A stretch of 64,000 bases of DNA from Allobosea sp. UNC402CLCol (GCF_000745475.1 NZ_JQJJ01000001.1:1-64000); one strand, 5' to 3'; shown: positions 1-9,244, numbered from the stretch's first letter. Numbers and translations: made by a program. The notes: generated by a model from the sequence alone, not told the origin.

Positions 1-1967
1 GCCTTGATCGTGCCGGTGATGACGTCGACCGAGGGGCGCTGGGTGGCGAGCACGACATGGATGCCGGCGGCACGCGCCATCTGGGCGAGGCGCTGGATCG
101 TGCCCTCGATCTCCTTGCCGGCGACCATCATCAGGTCGGCCATCTCGTCGACGATGACGACGATATAGGGCAGAGGCTCGAGGTCCATGACCTCCTCCTC
201 ATAGATCGCCTCGCCACTGTGCTTGTCGAAGCCGGTCTGGACGGTCCGGGTGATGACCTCGCCGGCCGCCTTGGCCTCGCCGACCCGGGCATTGAAGCCG
301 TCGATGTTGCGCACCGAGAGCTTCGACATCTTCTTGTAGCGCTCCTCCATCTCGCGCACCGCCCATTTGAGGGCGACGACCGCCTTCTTGGGGTCGGTGA
401 CGACGGGGGTGAGCAGATGCGGGATGCCGTCATAGACGGAGAGCTCGAGCATCTTGGGATCGACCATGATCAGCCGGCACTCCTCCGGCTTCAGCCGGTA
501 GAGGATCGACAGGATCATGGTGTTGATCGCGACGGACTTGCCCGAGCCGGTGGTGCCGGCGACGAGCAGATGCGGCATGCGGGCGAGATCGGCGATCACC
601 GGCTCGCCGCCGATGGTCTTGCCGAGGCAGAGCGCCAGCTTGTGCTTGGTCGCCTCGAAATCCTGGCTGGCGAGGAGCTCGCGCAGGAAGACGGTCTCGC
701 GCTTGGCGTTGGGCAGCTCGATGCCGATGGCGTTCTTGCCCTGCACCACCGCGACGCGCGCCGAGACCGCGCTCATCGAACGCGCGATGTCGTCCGCCAG
801 CGAAATCACCCGCGACGACTTCGTGCCAGGCGCAGGCTCAAGCTCGTAAAGCGTCACCACAGGGCCGGGGCAGGCCTGGACGATCTCGCCCCTGACGTTG
901 AAGTCTTCGAGCACGCCTTCGAGGAGGCCGGCATTCTGCTGCAGCACCTCGACCGGCATGGTTTCTTCCGGCGTCTGCGGGGGCTCGGCCAGGAATTCGA
1001 TCGGCGGAAGCTGGAAGCCGATCGGCTGCTCCGCTTGGCGGGCGGGCGCCTTCCGCACCCGAGCGGCCGGGGCGACGGGCCGAACGGGGGCTTCGACGGC
1101 TTCGGTCGTCATGGGGTCGGTCGCGGCTTTCGCAGGCGCCTCGGGCGCTTTCGCGACGACCGGTGGCGAGAATGGCAGCACGGCCGGTTGAGGCGCCATC
1201 GAGATGCGCAGATTCACCGAATAGCCCGACCAGAGCGAGCGGACGCCCGGATTGGCCATCGCTTGAACCGGTGCAGCGGCTTCGACCACCGGCAAGATCG
1301 GTTCCTCCGCCTCCCACGGTTCATCGGCGATGGAATCGTCTTCCCACGCCATCGTCTCCATGGTCCTGGGAACGGGAGCGGTCACCTCGCTCTCGTCGCG
1401 GCCGATCTCGGGCACGAGATCCCAGAAGGCGTGGTCCGAGAGGAAGGCGAAGGGCGTCGAGCGCGGCTCCGCCGGGATCTCCGTCGACTGGCGCGCGTTC
1501 GCGAAGGCGGCCTCGCCGCGTTCCGGGGCATCATCCTCGGGCCAGATTTCGGGCGCGATATCCTCGATCGATGCGAGATCGGGCTCGGGCATTGTCTCGA
1601 CCGGCGCTGCGGCCTGCAGATAGGTCTCGCTGTCGGGCGTGCCCCAGATCTCTCGCATCAGATGCTTGGGCGTGCGCCAGAAGCGGACACGCGTCGAATC
1701 GGCCAGGGTCACGGCGTGGGGGTGGCCGCCGCTGAACATCAGCGGAGGGCTCTGCCTCTCGGTCGCCTGCTCCGTCGGCGCCTGCCGCGCCTTGCGCGTC
1801 GAGCGGACATAGACCGGTGCGGACGGCTCGGCGGCGGGGCCGCGATTCGTCGCGACGCCGGGCGTGTGAGGCGCGCCTGAACTTCGCAGGGATTCGTCTG
1901 CAGGATCAGCCTGATAATCGCCGGGTGCGAAGCTGTTGGTTCGCTGATGACGGTCGCGTTTATACAT
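1..1967 (-). CDS. ftsK: FtsK/SpoIIIE-type DNA translocase, 3' end outside window
   Basis: Hexameric ATP-driven DNA pump family that moves chromosome DNA at division. 655 codons are visible. Walker A GTTGSGKS lies at about residues 471-478. Downstream are the FtsK signatures [10 protein letters not shown] and [12 protein letters not shown] (Walker B), then ATQRPSVDV. The first ~330 residues are low-complexity and rich in Pro, Glu and Ala. The start is ATG at 1965-1967; a TAG stop lies in frame at 1983-1985 with no other ATG between. The usual four N-terminal membrane helices are therefore absent, so this is a soluble form or paralog. The C-terminal gamma (KOPS-reading) domain would lie beyond position 1 and cannot be judged. 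Family assignment is sure; its role in division is inferred. Confidence 0.93.
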   Translation of the reverse strand, partial: MYKRDRHQRTNSFAPGDYQADPADESLRSSGAPHTPGVATNRGPAAEPSAPVYVRSTRKARQAPTEQATERQSPPLMFSGGHPHAVTLADSTRVRFWRTPKHLMREIWGTPDSETYLQAAAPVETMPEPDLASIEDIAPEIWPEDDAPERGEAAFANARQSTEIPAEPRSTPFAFLSDHAFWDLVPEIGRDESEVTAPVPRTMETMAWEDDSIADEPWEAEEPILPVVEAAAPVQAMANPGVRSLWSGYSVNLRISMAPQPAVLPFSPPVVAKAPEAPAKAATDPMTTEAVEAPVRPVAPAARVRKAPARQAEQPIGFQLPPIEFLAEPPQTPEETMPVEVLQQNAGLLEGVLEDFNVRGEIVQACPGPVVTLYELEPAPGTKSSRVISLADDIARSMSAVSARVAVVQGKNAIGIELPNAKRETVFLRELLASQDFEATKHKLALCLGKTIGGEPVIADLARMPHLLVAGTTGSGKSVAINTMILSILYRLKPEECRLIMVDPKMLELSVYDGIPHLLTPVVTDPKKAVVALKWAVREMEERYKKMSKLSVRNIDGFNARVGEAKAAGEVITRTVQTGFDKHSGEAIYEEEVMDLEPLPYIVVIVDEMADLMMVAGKEIEGTIQRLAQMARAAGIHVVLATQRPSVDVITGTIK

Positions 1968-2134
1968 CGGAGACAGCGAACACTACTACTGGCCAACTCG
2001 GTCTTCTGGCCTAACCGGGCAGGGTTAACGGCGCATAAACGGGTGCAGGGCGAGGCCGGATAAATCGGCAGCAAACCTGCCTGGACATTCGCGCGGGCCT
2101 CCTCGGGATGAGGGCTCGGCTTTCCAAACGGATT

Positions 2135-3043
2135 TCACGCCGGCCGCGTCGCCGCGCCGAGCGCGAGGAACGCCTCGATGGCGGGAGAGGCTTGGTCGGG
2201 GCGATGCGCGAGCCAGGTGGCGAGCGAGGGCGCCGGCTCCGTCAGCCGCCGCGTCACGACATTGTCGAAGCGGATATTGGCGAAGGAGGAGGCCATCACC
2301 GTCAGCCCGACGCCGGCCGCGACGAGGCCGATGATGGTGGCCGGCTCCCGTGCCTCCTGCACGATACGCGGCCGGAAGCCGGCCTGGCGGCACAGCTCGA
2401 TGAACTGGTCGTAGGTGCTGGTCGCCGCTTCCCGCGAGAAATGCACGAAGGCATCGCGCTCGAGCTCGGCAAGCGCGACGCGCTGCCGGGCAGGGGAACG
2501 GCCGAGGCGGTGGCTGCGTGGCAGGAAGAGCAGGAGTTCCTCGCGCTGCATCTCCAGCGTCGCAAGCCGCGGATCGGCGAGCGCCGGATCGTCCGGCATG
2601 CGCAGGAAGGCGAGGTCGAGCCCGCCGTCCAGAAGCTCCTGCATCTGCACATGGCTGTTCATTTCCCGCAGCGTCAGATGCACGTCCGGCCGCTGCTCGC
2701 GGAAGCTGTGGATCAGCGTCGGCATGATCGTCGCGAGCGGCGCGGACGCAGTGAAGCCGATGCGCAATTCCCCGATCTCGCCGCGCCCGGCCCGGCGGCC
2801 GATGGTCAATGCCAGTTCCGCCCGCGCCAGCACGGCGCGCGCCTCGGGCAGGAAGATCCGGCCGGCCGCGGTGAGCTCGACCCGGCGGCTGGTGCGGGCG
2901 AAGAGCTCGGCGTCGAGCTCCCGTTCGAGCGCGTGAATCTGCTGGCTCAGCGGTGGCTGCGAGATGCCGAGACGCTGCGCGGCACGGCCGAAATGCAGCT
3001 CTTCCGCGAGCACGGCGAAATAGCGGAGATGGCGGAGATCCAT
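2135..3043 (-). CDS. LysR-family transcriptional regulator
   Basis: 302 residues, usual LysR length. The N-terminal winged helix-turn-helix begins DLRHLRYFAVLAEELHFGRA and continues with the typical SQPPLSQQIHALE recognition helix. The rest is a substrate-binding-like effector domain resembling BenM/CatM-type regulators. I chose ATG at 3041-3043; the longer form would use TTG at 3047-3049. It is divergent from the MFS gene that begins at 3150, and an 18-bp inverted repeat lies between them, so it probably controls that transporter and itself. The effector is unknown. Confidence 0.9.
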   Translation of the reverse strand: MDLRHLRYFAVLAEELHFGRAAQRLGISQPPLSQQIHALERELDAELFARTSRRVELTAAGRIFLPEARAVLARAELALTIGRRAGRGEIGELRIGFTASAPLATIMPTLIHSFREQRPDVHLTLREMNSHVQMQELLDGGLDLAFLRMPDDPALADPRLATLEMQREELLLFLPRSHRLGRSPARQRVALAELERDAFVHFSREAATSTYDQFIELCRQAGFRPRIVQEAREPATIIGLVAAGVGLTVMASSFANIRFDNVVTRRLTEPAPSLATWLAHRPDQASPAIEAFLALGAATRPA

Positions 3044-3071
3044 TCGCAAAACCTATCGATCGGAACCAAAT

Positions 3072-3089
3072 CGATATTGGACAATATCG
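3072..3089. promoter_or_regulatory. Inverted repeat between LysR gene and MFS gene, probable LysR operator
   Basis: CGATATTG (3072-3079) and CAATATCG (3082-3089) are perfect 8-bp arms around a 2-bp spacer. The dyad contains an AT-rich T-N11-A type pattern, which LysR proteins commonly bind. It sits 28 bp upstream of the regulator start and 60 bp upstream of the transporter start. The repeat is seen directly; the binding role is inferred. Confidence 0.55.
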
Positions 3090-3149
3090 GGCCCAACTTC
3101 CATCTCAACCAACGCGCGCAGCGTGACCTGCGCTGCGGAACTGACAATC

Positions 3150-4430
3150 ATGACCGAAATGACCTCCCCTCAGTCGCTGCGCATCGAGACGCCTGTCGCG
3201 CTCGACATCGCGGAGCCCGAGGCCGACAGCCGGATTCGCCGGGGCACACGCGGTTTCCGCCTGACCAACCTTGCCTTGTTCTCCGCCGGCTTCTCCACCT
3301 TCGCCCTGGTCTATTGCGTGCAGCCGCTGATGCCGGTGTTCTCGCAGGAATTCGGCATCACCCCGGCCCAGAGCAGCCTGGCGCTGTCGGCGACCACCGG
3401 CACGCTCGCTTTTGCGATGCTGGTCGCGAGCTCGCTCTCGGAGATCGTCGGGCGCAAGCCCGTGATGGTGGCCTCGCTCCTGGCCTCGGCCGTGCTGATG
3501 ATGCTGAGCGCCTTCGCGCGCAACTGGCACGACCTCGTGCTGCTGCGCGCGCTGGCGGGCATCACCTTCAGCGGCTTGCCGGCGGTGGCCATGGCCTATG
3601 TCAGCGAGGAGATGCATGCCGAGTCGGCCGGCCTCGCCATGGGGCTCTATATCGGCGGCAGCGGCCTCGGCGGGCTTGGCGGCCGCGCCATCACCGGCGT
3701 CATCGCGGATTTTTCGTCCTGGCGCATCGGGCTTTTCGCCGTCGGCCTCGTCGGCGTCGTCTGCGGGCTCGTGCTCTGGCGCACCTTGCCGGCCTCGCGG
3801 CATTTCCGGCGCGTTGCGCCCTCCGTCAGGGCACTCGCCGGCTCCTTCGCGGTGCATCTGCGCGACGGGCGCCTGCGCCTTCTGTTCCTGGAAGGCTTCC
3901 TCCTGCTCGGCAGCTTCGTCTGCGTCTACAACTACACCGGCTACCGGCTGATGCAGCCGCCCTTCTCGCTGAGCCAGGTGGCCGTCAGCTTCATCTTCGC
4001 GGTCTATCTCGTCGGCATCCTGTCTTCGGCCTGGATCGGCGATCTGGCGGGGCGGCTCGGCCGGGGACCGATGTTGTGCCTGTCGCTCGGCCTGATGCTG
4101 CTCGGCGTGCTGGCCACGTTGTCTTCCTCCCTCCCGGTGATCGTGCTCGGCATGGCCGTGCTGACCGGCGGCTTCTTCGGGGCGCACGCCACCGCATCGG
4201 GCTGGGTCGGCGCGAAGGCTCAGCACGCCAGGGCCCAGGCCTCCTCGCTCTATCTCTTCGCCTACTATCTCGGTTCGAGTGCGGTCGGCACGCTCGGCGG
4301 TGTCTTCTGGGCGCAGGCGGGCTGGGGCGGCGTGGTCGGGTTGATCAGCGCGCTCCTTCTCGTGGGCTTTGTCTGCGCCGCCTGGCTGACGATGCGGCCC
4401 GGGCCGGCGGGAACGGGCGCTCGCGCCTGA
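3150..4430 (+). CDS. MFS transporter, YnfM-like
   Basis: 426 residues with about 12 hydrophobic segments after a ~40-residue cytoplasmic tail. The loop between helices 2 and 3 carries the major-facilitator motif A region (SEIVGRKPVM), and a related motif follows in the second half (IGDLAGRLGRGPM). The family covers proton-driven exporters of drugs, sugars or aromatic acids. The ATG at 3150 is preferred over an upstream GTG at 3123. It is divergent from a LysR gene, which points to an inducible exporter. Substrate cannot be told from sequence. Confidence 0.88.
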   Translation: MTEMTSPQSLRIETPVALDIAEPEADSRIRRGTRGFRLTNLALFSAGFSTFALVYCVQPLMPVFSQEFGITPAQSSLALSATTGTLAFAMLVASSLSEIVGRKPVMVASLLASAVLMMLSAFARNWHDLVLLRALAGITFSGLPAVAMAYVSEEMHAESAGLAMGLYIGGSGLGGLGGRAITGVIADFSSWRIGLFAVGLVGVVCGLVLWRTLPASRHFRRVAPSVRALAGSFAVHLRDGRLRLLFLEGFLLLGSFVCVYNYTGYRLMQPPFSLSQVAVSFIFAVYLVGILSSAWIGDLAGRLGRGPMLCLSLGLMLLGVLATLSSSLPVIVLGMAVLTGGFFGAHATASGWVGAKAQHARAQASSLYLFAYYLGSSAVGTLGGVFWAQAGWGGVVGLISALLLVGFVCAAWLTMRPGPAGTGARA

Positions 4431-4493
4431 GTTTGCGAGGCTGCGTCGACCAAGTCTTGCCCTCTGGAGAGCGGCTCGAAGCGAGTCCTTCGC

Positions 4494-4519
4494 GGAACTC
4501 CTGGCCGGATCAGCGGGTT
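4494..4519 (+). promoter_or_regulatory. Possible EcfG-type general stress promoter
   Basis: GGAAC at 4494-4498, then 17 bases, then GGTT at 4516-4519. The alphaproteobacterial EcfG sigma consensus is GGAAC, a spacer of about 16-17 bases, then CGTT, so one base of the -10 differs. It lies 31 bp upstream of the DUF3008 start. A small hairpin (CAGCGG/CCGCTG, 4511-4528) overlaps it and might instead end the MFS transcript. Confidence 0.35.
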
Positions 4520-4549
4520 CATCCGCTGTTCCCGATGGAGGAGGACGAG

Positions 4550-4738
4550 ATGCCGGCCAAATCCGCTGCCCAGCAGAAGGCCGCCGGAGCCGCGCTTGCG
4601 GCCAAGCGCGGCGACATGAGGAAGAGCAAGCTCCAGGGCGCCTCGAAGTCGATGGAGAAATCGATGAGCGAGAGCGAGCTGGAGAAGATGGCTTCCACCA
4701 AGCGCAAGGGCAAGCCCGAGCACGTCTCCAAGCACTGA
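4550..4738 (+). CDS. Small DUF3008 family protein
   Basis: 62 residues, Lys-, Ser- and Ala-rich, hydrophilic, with MPAKSAAQQKAAG at the start and KRKGKPEHVSKH at the end. This matches the small DUF3008 family found across Hyphomicrobiales, whose function is unknown. The start is fixed by GGAGGAGG at 4537-4544, five bases before ATG 4550; the in-frame ATG at 4535 is just before this site and is not used. It stands alone between the MFS gene and a convergent regulator. A possible stress-sigma promoter precedes it. Confidence 0.8.
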   Translation: MPAKSAAQQKAAGAALAAKRGDMRKSKLQGASKSMEKSMSESELEKMASTKRKGKPEHVSKH

Positions 4739-4793
4739 CGGTGGCCGAGGCGTCGGCCGCGTACCGGCACGGCGTCGGCCGGCGCCGGGGCGC

Positions 4794-5372
4794 CTACAGA
4801 TAGGGCGGCGTGCAGGCGCTGACCACGACGCAGCGTTCCGTGCCGATATTGCGGAAGCGATGGGGGACGCGGCTGTCGAAGAGGTAGGCTTCGCCCGGGC
4901 TCAGCACCTTGATCTGGTCGCCGACGGTGATCTCGAGTTCGCCCGAGAGGATGACGCCGCCCTCATGCGAGTTGTGCTTGAGCATGGCGACGCCGGTATC
5001 GGCGCCGGGCTCGTAATATTCGTGCAGGATCTGGAGATTGTGGGCCTTGGCGTCTCCGACCTGGCGGAACGACATCCTGCCCCGGCTCTCCCCGCCATTG
5101 ACCTGATGCAGGCGCGAGGTCAGGTCGATGAGGTCGTCGGCCTCGAAGAAGACCTTGTCGCGCGGCGTGCGCGCTTCGTCGAAAAAATTGACCATGCTCA
5201 TCGGGATGCCGTCGAGGATCTTCCGCAGCGATGCGACCGACGGGCTGTTCCGATTCTGCTCGATCAGCGAGATCAGGCTATGCGTCACGCCGGAGCGGCC
5301 GGCCAGTTCCCGCTGGGAAAGCCCGGCAGCCAGTCGGATTTCGCGCAGTCTGCCCCCGACATCGAAGCTCAT
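4794..5372 (-). CDS. XRE-family regulator with C-terminal cupin domain
   Basis: 192 residues. Residues ~8-62 form a lambda-repressor-like helix-turn-helix (LREIRLAAGLSQRELAGRSG, then SLISLIEQNRNSPSVASL). Residues ~120-188 form a cupin sensor (HNSHEGGVILSGELEITVGD, GEAYLFDSRVPHRF). This is the PuuR/SutR-type layout, in which the cupin binds a small-molecule ligand. GGGAGG precedes the ATG. It is divergent from the amidohydrolase/ABC unit at 5695, so it is probably the local regulator. A 20-bp inverted repeat 81 bp upstream of its start is a likely operator. Confidence 0.9.
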   Translation of the reverse strand: MSFDVGGRLREIRLAAGLSQRELAGRSGVTHSLISLIEQNRNSPSVASLRKILDGIPMSMVNFFDEARTPRDKVFFEADDLIDLTSRLHQVNGGESRGRMSFRQVGDAKAHNLQILHEYYEPGADTGVAMLKHNSHEGGVILSGELEITVGDQIKVLSPGEAYLFDSRVPHRFRNIGTERCVVVSACTPPYL

Positions 5373-5694
5373 TTCTGCCTTTCCTCCCCATGCCGCCCGT
5401 ATTCGTTAAACCCGCGCGCCATGCAGTGGGCGTCTGCCCGGCGCCTCTTGCGTTGCTCAATATTCTGAGCAATGCTGACGGAAAGCCAACAAGAAAATCA
5501 TGTCGCGGGGAACAGGCGTAGCGGAATAGTTTTTTCGATCGAAGCGACCGTTTAGATCAGGATGCCCAATTTTGTCCAATAGGGCCGCGCGGAGGCGAAT
5601 ACTCTCTTCGCGTATCGGTTGTTGTTTTTCGAATGCTATCGTCCCGTTCTGTGCCCTGCGGGAAACCGGGTTGAAAGCAGGGTGAGCGCGCATC
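5373..5694. promoter_or_regulatory. Divergent control region, 322 bp
   Basis: This gap separates the XRE-cupin regulator from the amidohydrolase gene. It holds no credible gene. Its AT-richer middle is the likely site of both promoters, and it contains the inverted repeat listed at 5453-5472. No repeat family or RNA gene was recognised in the rest. Confidence 0.6.
5453..5472. promoter_or_regulatory. Perfect inverted repeat, probable operator of the XRE-cupin regulator
   Basis: TTGCTCA (5453-5459) and TGAGCAA (5466-5472) are exact 7-bp arms around ATATTC. It is the only clean dyad I found in the divergent gap. Helix-turn-helix dimers of the XRE class bind dyads of this size. The binding role is inferred. 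Confidence 0.5.
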
Positions 5695-7341
5695 ATGACT
5701 AAGGCCGATACCGTATTATTGAACGGCCGCATCTTTTGCGGCCTGGCGGACGGCTTCGCCGAGGCGCTGGCAATCGCGGATGGAAAGGTTCTGGCGGCGG
5801 GGTCTGCCACCGAGATTGCCGCGCTGCAAGGCCCAGGCACGAAGGTCGTCGACCTTGCCGGGCGGGTCGCCATCCCCGGCCTCAACGACGCGCATATGCA
5901 TCTGCTGCCGCTCGGCCTCGGCATGAGCGAGGTCAATCTGCGGCCCGAGGAAGGGGTCAATAGCATTGACGAGGCGCTGCGCCGCATCGCGGTGGCCGCC
6001 AGGGGCAAGAAGCCGGGCGAATGGGTGCTGGGCCGCGGCTATGATCACAATGAGTTCGCAGAGCTGCGTCATCCGACCGCCGAGGAACTCGATCGCATCG
6101 CGCCCGACAACCCCGTCTACATCAAGCGCACCTGCGGCCATGTCGGCGTCGTCAACAGCCGGGCCATGGCCGCGGCCGGCATCGGCCACAACACGCCGAG
6201 CCCGGCCGGCGGCTTGATCGAGCGACGCGACAACAAGCTCACCGGTTTGCTGGCCGAAAGCGCGATGCGCCTGATCGTCGAGGCGATGCCGCAGCCGAGC
6301 GTCGCCGAACTCAAGGCCGCGATCGAGAAGGCCGGGCATTATATGCTGTCGCAGGGCTTCACCAGCGTGATGGATGCCGGTGTCGGCATGACTGCCGGCA
6401 TGGCCGAGATCGCGGCCTATGAGGAGGTCGCCCGCACTGGGACGCTACCGGTCCGTACATGGGTCTGCATCTACGGCAATGCCGACGGCATCGGCGACGA
6501 GGCCCATCGTGCCGGCTACCGTTTCGGCCGCGAGGTCGGGCTGCTGCGCTACGGCGCGATGAAGGTCTTCGGCGACGGCAGCGCCGGCGGGCTGACCGCC
6601 GCGATGAGCGAGCCCTACCTTGTCGGCGATCCCGATAATCGCGGAATCTTCATCTATTCCGATGCCGACATGCACCGCTATCTCCGGCATTATCACGAGC
6701 TCGGCTACCAGCTCGCGATCCACGCGATCGGCGATGCGGCGATCGAGCAGGTGCTGTCGGGCATGGAGAAGGCCGACAGTCCCGAGCATCCGATCAAGGG
6801 CCGCCGCCACCGCATCGAGCATTGCGGCTTCCTGACCGACGGCCAGCTCGCCCGCATGGCCGCTGCCGGCATCGACCCCTTGCCGCAGCCGATCTTCATC
6901 TACGAGTTCGGCGATCTCTACGTCACCAATCTCGGCCAGGAACGGGCAGACGCCTCCTATCCGATGCGCAAATGGCTGGATGCCGGCCTGCACGCCGCCG
7001 CGAGTTCCGATGCGCCGGTCTGCGCCACCGATCCGTTCAAGAACCTCTTCAGCATGGTGACGCGCCAGACCAAGCGCGGCACCGTGATCGGCGGGGCCGA
7101 GCGCTTGACGATGGAGGAGGCCGTGCACGCCTATACCGCGCTCGGCGCCTACACTCAGTTTGCCGAGGATCGGATGGGCCGGCTCGTTGCGGGCCAGTTC
7201 GCCGATATCGCCGTGCTCTCCCAGGACATCTTCTCGATCCCGGTGGAAGCGCTCGAGAACGAGGTGCGCTGCGATCTGACCCTGCTGGGCGGTGAGGTCG
7301 TCTTCGATCGTCACGGTCAGCTCGCCGCCGCCGCGCAATAG
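5695..7341 (+). CDS. Metal-dependent amidohydrolase, YtcJ-like
   Basis: 548 residues, usual length for the YtcJ/amidohydrolase-3 group. Metal ligands are visible: HMH at residues 67-69, the MKVFGDG lysine region, IHAIGDAA, HRIEHCGF and the late Asp in AASSDAPVC. Such enzymes hydrolyse amides or related C-N bonds in the cytoplasm. It is the first gene of a unit with two ABC permeases 16 bp downstream, so it probably acts on the imported compound. The substrate is unknown. Confidence 0.9.
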   Translation: MTKADTVLLNGRIFCGLADGFAEALAIADGKVLAAGSATEIAALQGPGTKVVDLAGRVAIPGLNDAHMHLLPLGLGMSEVNLRPEEGVNSIDEALRRIAVAARGKKPGEWVLGRGYDHNEFAELRHPTAEELDRIAPDNPVYIKRTCGHVGVVNSRAMAAAGIGHNTPSPAGGLIERRDNKLTGLLAESAMRLIVEAMPQPSVAELKAAIEKAGHYMLSQGFTSVMDAGVGMTAGMAEIAAYEEVARTGTLPVRTWVCIYGNADGIGDEAHRAGYRFGREVGLLRYGAMKVFGDGSAGGLTAAMSEPYLVGDPDNRGIFIYSDADMHRYLRHYHELGYQLAIHAIGDAAIEQVLSGMEKADSPEHPIKGRRHRIEHCGFLTDGQLARMAAAGIDPLPQPIFIYEFGDLYVTNLGQERADASYPMRKWLDAGLHAAASSDAPVCATDPFKNLFSMVTRQTKRGTVIGGAERLTMEEAVHAYTALGAYTQFAEDRMGRLVAGQFADIAVLSQDIFSIPVEALENEVRCDLTLLGGEVVFDRHGQLAAAAQ

Positions 7342-7357
7342 GGCGGGATAGGTCTTC

Positions 7358-8299
7358 ATGCTGCGCCATACGCTGCAACGGCTTCTGCTGGTTCTGCCCG
7401 TCCTGCTCGGTGTGCTGCTCGTTGGCTTCCTGCTGATGCAGGTCGTGCCGACCGATCCCGCCCAGGTGCGCGCCGGGCCGACCGCGACGCAGGACGTGGT
7501 CGAGGCCATCCGTCAGGAGCTCGGCCTCAATCAGCCGCTCTGGAAGCAGTTTGCGATCTATATCGGCCGTCTCGCGCAGGGCGATCTCGGCGTCTCGATC
7601 ATCAACAATGTCCCGGTTTCACAGGAACTCGGCAACACCATCGGCCCGACGCTGGAGCTGATGTTCGCCTCGCTCGTCTGGGCGATCCCGCTCGGGATGC
7701 TGCTCGGCACGGTCGGCGCCTATTTCCGCGGTTCCCTGCTCGACCGCGCCATCATGGCGGTCTCGGTCGCCGGCGTCTCGCTGCCGGTCTTCTTCCTTGG
7801 ACTGGGGCTGATCTGGCTCTTCGGCTTCAAATATCCGATCCTGCCCTTCACCGGCCGCACCGGCCCGCTCTGGACCTGGGAAGGGTTGCAGGGGATCATC
7901 CTGCCGGCCATCACGCTCGGCGGCGTCTTCGTCGGCCCGGTCGCGCGGATGACGCGAACCTCTGTGCTCGATGAGCTCGGCGCCGACCATGTCCGCACCG
8001 CCCGCGCCAAGGGGCTCGGCGAGCGCACGGTCCTGCTGCGTCACACGCTGCGTAACGCGCTGGTGCCGGTGGTCACGCTGATCGGCCTGCAGATCGGCTT
8101 CCTCCTCGGCGGCGCGGTCGTCACCGAGACGGTGTTTTCCTGGCCCGGCATCGGCCGGCTCGCGGTCGGCGCCATCCTGTCGAGCGATTTGCCGATGGCG
8201 CAGGGCACGATCATCGTGCTCTCGCTCGGCTTCATCCTGGTCAATCTTGCCGTGGACGTCCTCTATGCCGTGCTCGACCCGCGTGTGAGGGGCGCCTGA
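7358..8299 (+). CDS. ABC importer permease, dipeptide/oligopeptide (DppB) type
   Basis: 313 residues with the DppB-type N-terminal helix (LRHTLQRLLLVLPVLLGVLL), a periplasmic segment, and five further membrane segments. The EAA loop that meets the ATPase is visible as DELGADHVRTARAKGLGE. It ends in the family signature VLYAVLDPRVRGA. Its stop overlaps the next start (TGATG at 8297-8301). It pairs with the following DppC-type subunit. No ATPase gene is in this unit. Confidence 0.93.
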   Translation: MLRHTLQRLLLVLPVLLGVLLVGFLLMQVVPTDPAQVRAGPTATQDVVEAIRQELGLNQPLWKQFAIYIGRLAQGDLGVSIINNVPVSQELGNTIGPTLELMFASLVWAIPLGMLLGTVGAYFRGSLLDRAIMAVSVAGVSLPVFFLGLGLIWLFGFKYPILPFTGRTGPLWTWEGLQGIILPAITLGGVFVGPVARMTRTSVLDELGADHVRTARAKGLGERTVLLRHTLRNALVPVVTLIGLQIGFLLGGAVVTETVFSWPGIGRLAVGAILSSDLPMAQGTIIVLSLGFILVNLAVDVLYAVLDPRVRGA

Positions 8300-9210
8300 T
8301 GAGTTCCTCGACCAGTCCGCTCCAGCCGGGCACCAAGGCGGTGGAAGCCGCCATCGGCGTAGCCGCCGCCGCGCCCGTCCGCCGGAAGACGGTGCTCAGG
8401 ATGCTGCTGTCGGATGTCGGAGCCTGCATCGCGCTGGCTCTGGTCGTGCTGTCGATCCTCGGTGCCGTCTTCGCGCCCTGGCTCGCCCCCACCGATCCCT
8501 ATGGCAATGATCTCGCCAACACGCTGAAGGCCCCGGGCGAGCTCGGCCTCCTCGGGACCGACGGGCAGGGGCGCGACATGATCACGCGTTTGCTCTTCGG
8601 CCTCAGGACGACGCTGGTGATGGGGCTCGCCTCCGTCATCATCGGCGGCTCCATTGGCGGCGTCATCGGCTTTGCGGCCGCCTATTACCCGAAGATTTCC
8701 GGCGTGCTGATGCGGCTGATGGATGTGCTCCTGTCCTTCCCGGCCATCCTGTTCGGCCTCGCCATCGCCGCGATCTTCGGGCCGGGCCTGCCCTCGGTCA
8801 TCATCGCGCTCGCCATCGCCACGGTGCCGCTGATGGCGCGCGTCGTGCGCGGCTCGGCGCTGGTCGTGCTGCAGCAGGGCTATATCGAGGCCGCGCGCTC
8901 GCTCGGCTTGCGGGATCTGCACATCATCCTGCGCTACGTGCTGCCCAACTGCCTCTCGGCGATCTTCGTCTTCGTCACGCTGCGCTTCGGGCAGGTGATC
9001 CTGCTCGGCGCGGCGCTCTCCTTCCTCGGGCTCGGCGCCCAGCCGCCGACGGCGGAGCTCGGCGCAATGGCCGCCGACGGGCGCAACTTCCTGTTCTTCG
9101 CGCCGCATGTCTCGGTGCTGCCGAGCCTGGCGATCTTCGTGGTCGTGCTCGCCTTCAACGTGCTCGGCGATGCGCTGCGCGACGCCCTCGACCCGAAGCT
9201 GCGCAAATAG
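8299..9210 (+). CDS. ABC importer permease, DppC type
   Basis: 303 residues. It shows the DppC-type pattern: a cytoplasmic tail of ~35 residues, a first helix, the periplasmic segment containing LLGTDGQGRDMITRLLFG, then membrane segments and the EAA loop (YIEAARSLGLRDLHIILRYVLPN). It ends LGDALRDALDPKLRK. It forms the membrane pore with the preceding permease and is followed 34 bp later by the binding protein gene. Confidence 0.93.
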   Translation: MSSSTSPLQPGTKAVEAAIGVAAAAPVRRKTVLRMLLSDVGACIALALVVLSILGAVFAPWLAPTDPYGNDLANTLKAPGELGLLGTDGQGRDMITRLLFGLRTTLVMGLASVIIGGSIGGVIGFAAAYYPKISGVLMRLMDVLLSFPAILFGLAIAAIFGPGLPSVIIALAIATVPLMARVVRGSALVVLQQGYIEAARSLGLRDLHIILRYVLPNCLSAIFVFVTLRFGQVILLGAALSFLGLGAQPPTAELGAMAADGRNFLFFAPHVSVLPSLAIFVVVLAFNVLGDALRDALDPKLRK

Positions 9211-9244
9211 AATCCGACACCATCAAAAAAAGGGGACCTGCTCG

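Noticed and set aside
57..1880. Long open frame of 607 codons on the plus strand opposite ftsK
   Set aside because: It is an antisense frame produced by high GC; it has a shadow-type composition (rich in Arg, Asp, Gly, His) and no family pattern, while the minus strand encodes a clear FtsK motor.
2108..4738. 876-codon plus-strand frame spanning the LysR and MFS genes
   Set aside because: Only its last 62 codons are real (the DUF3008 gene, with its own ribosome site at 4537). The rest is antisense to LysR or a wrong frame of the MFS gene.
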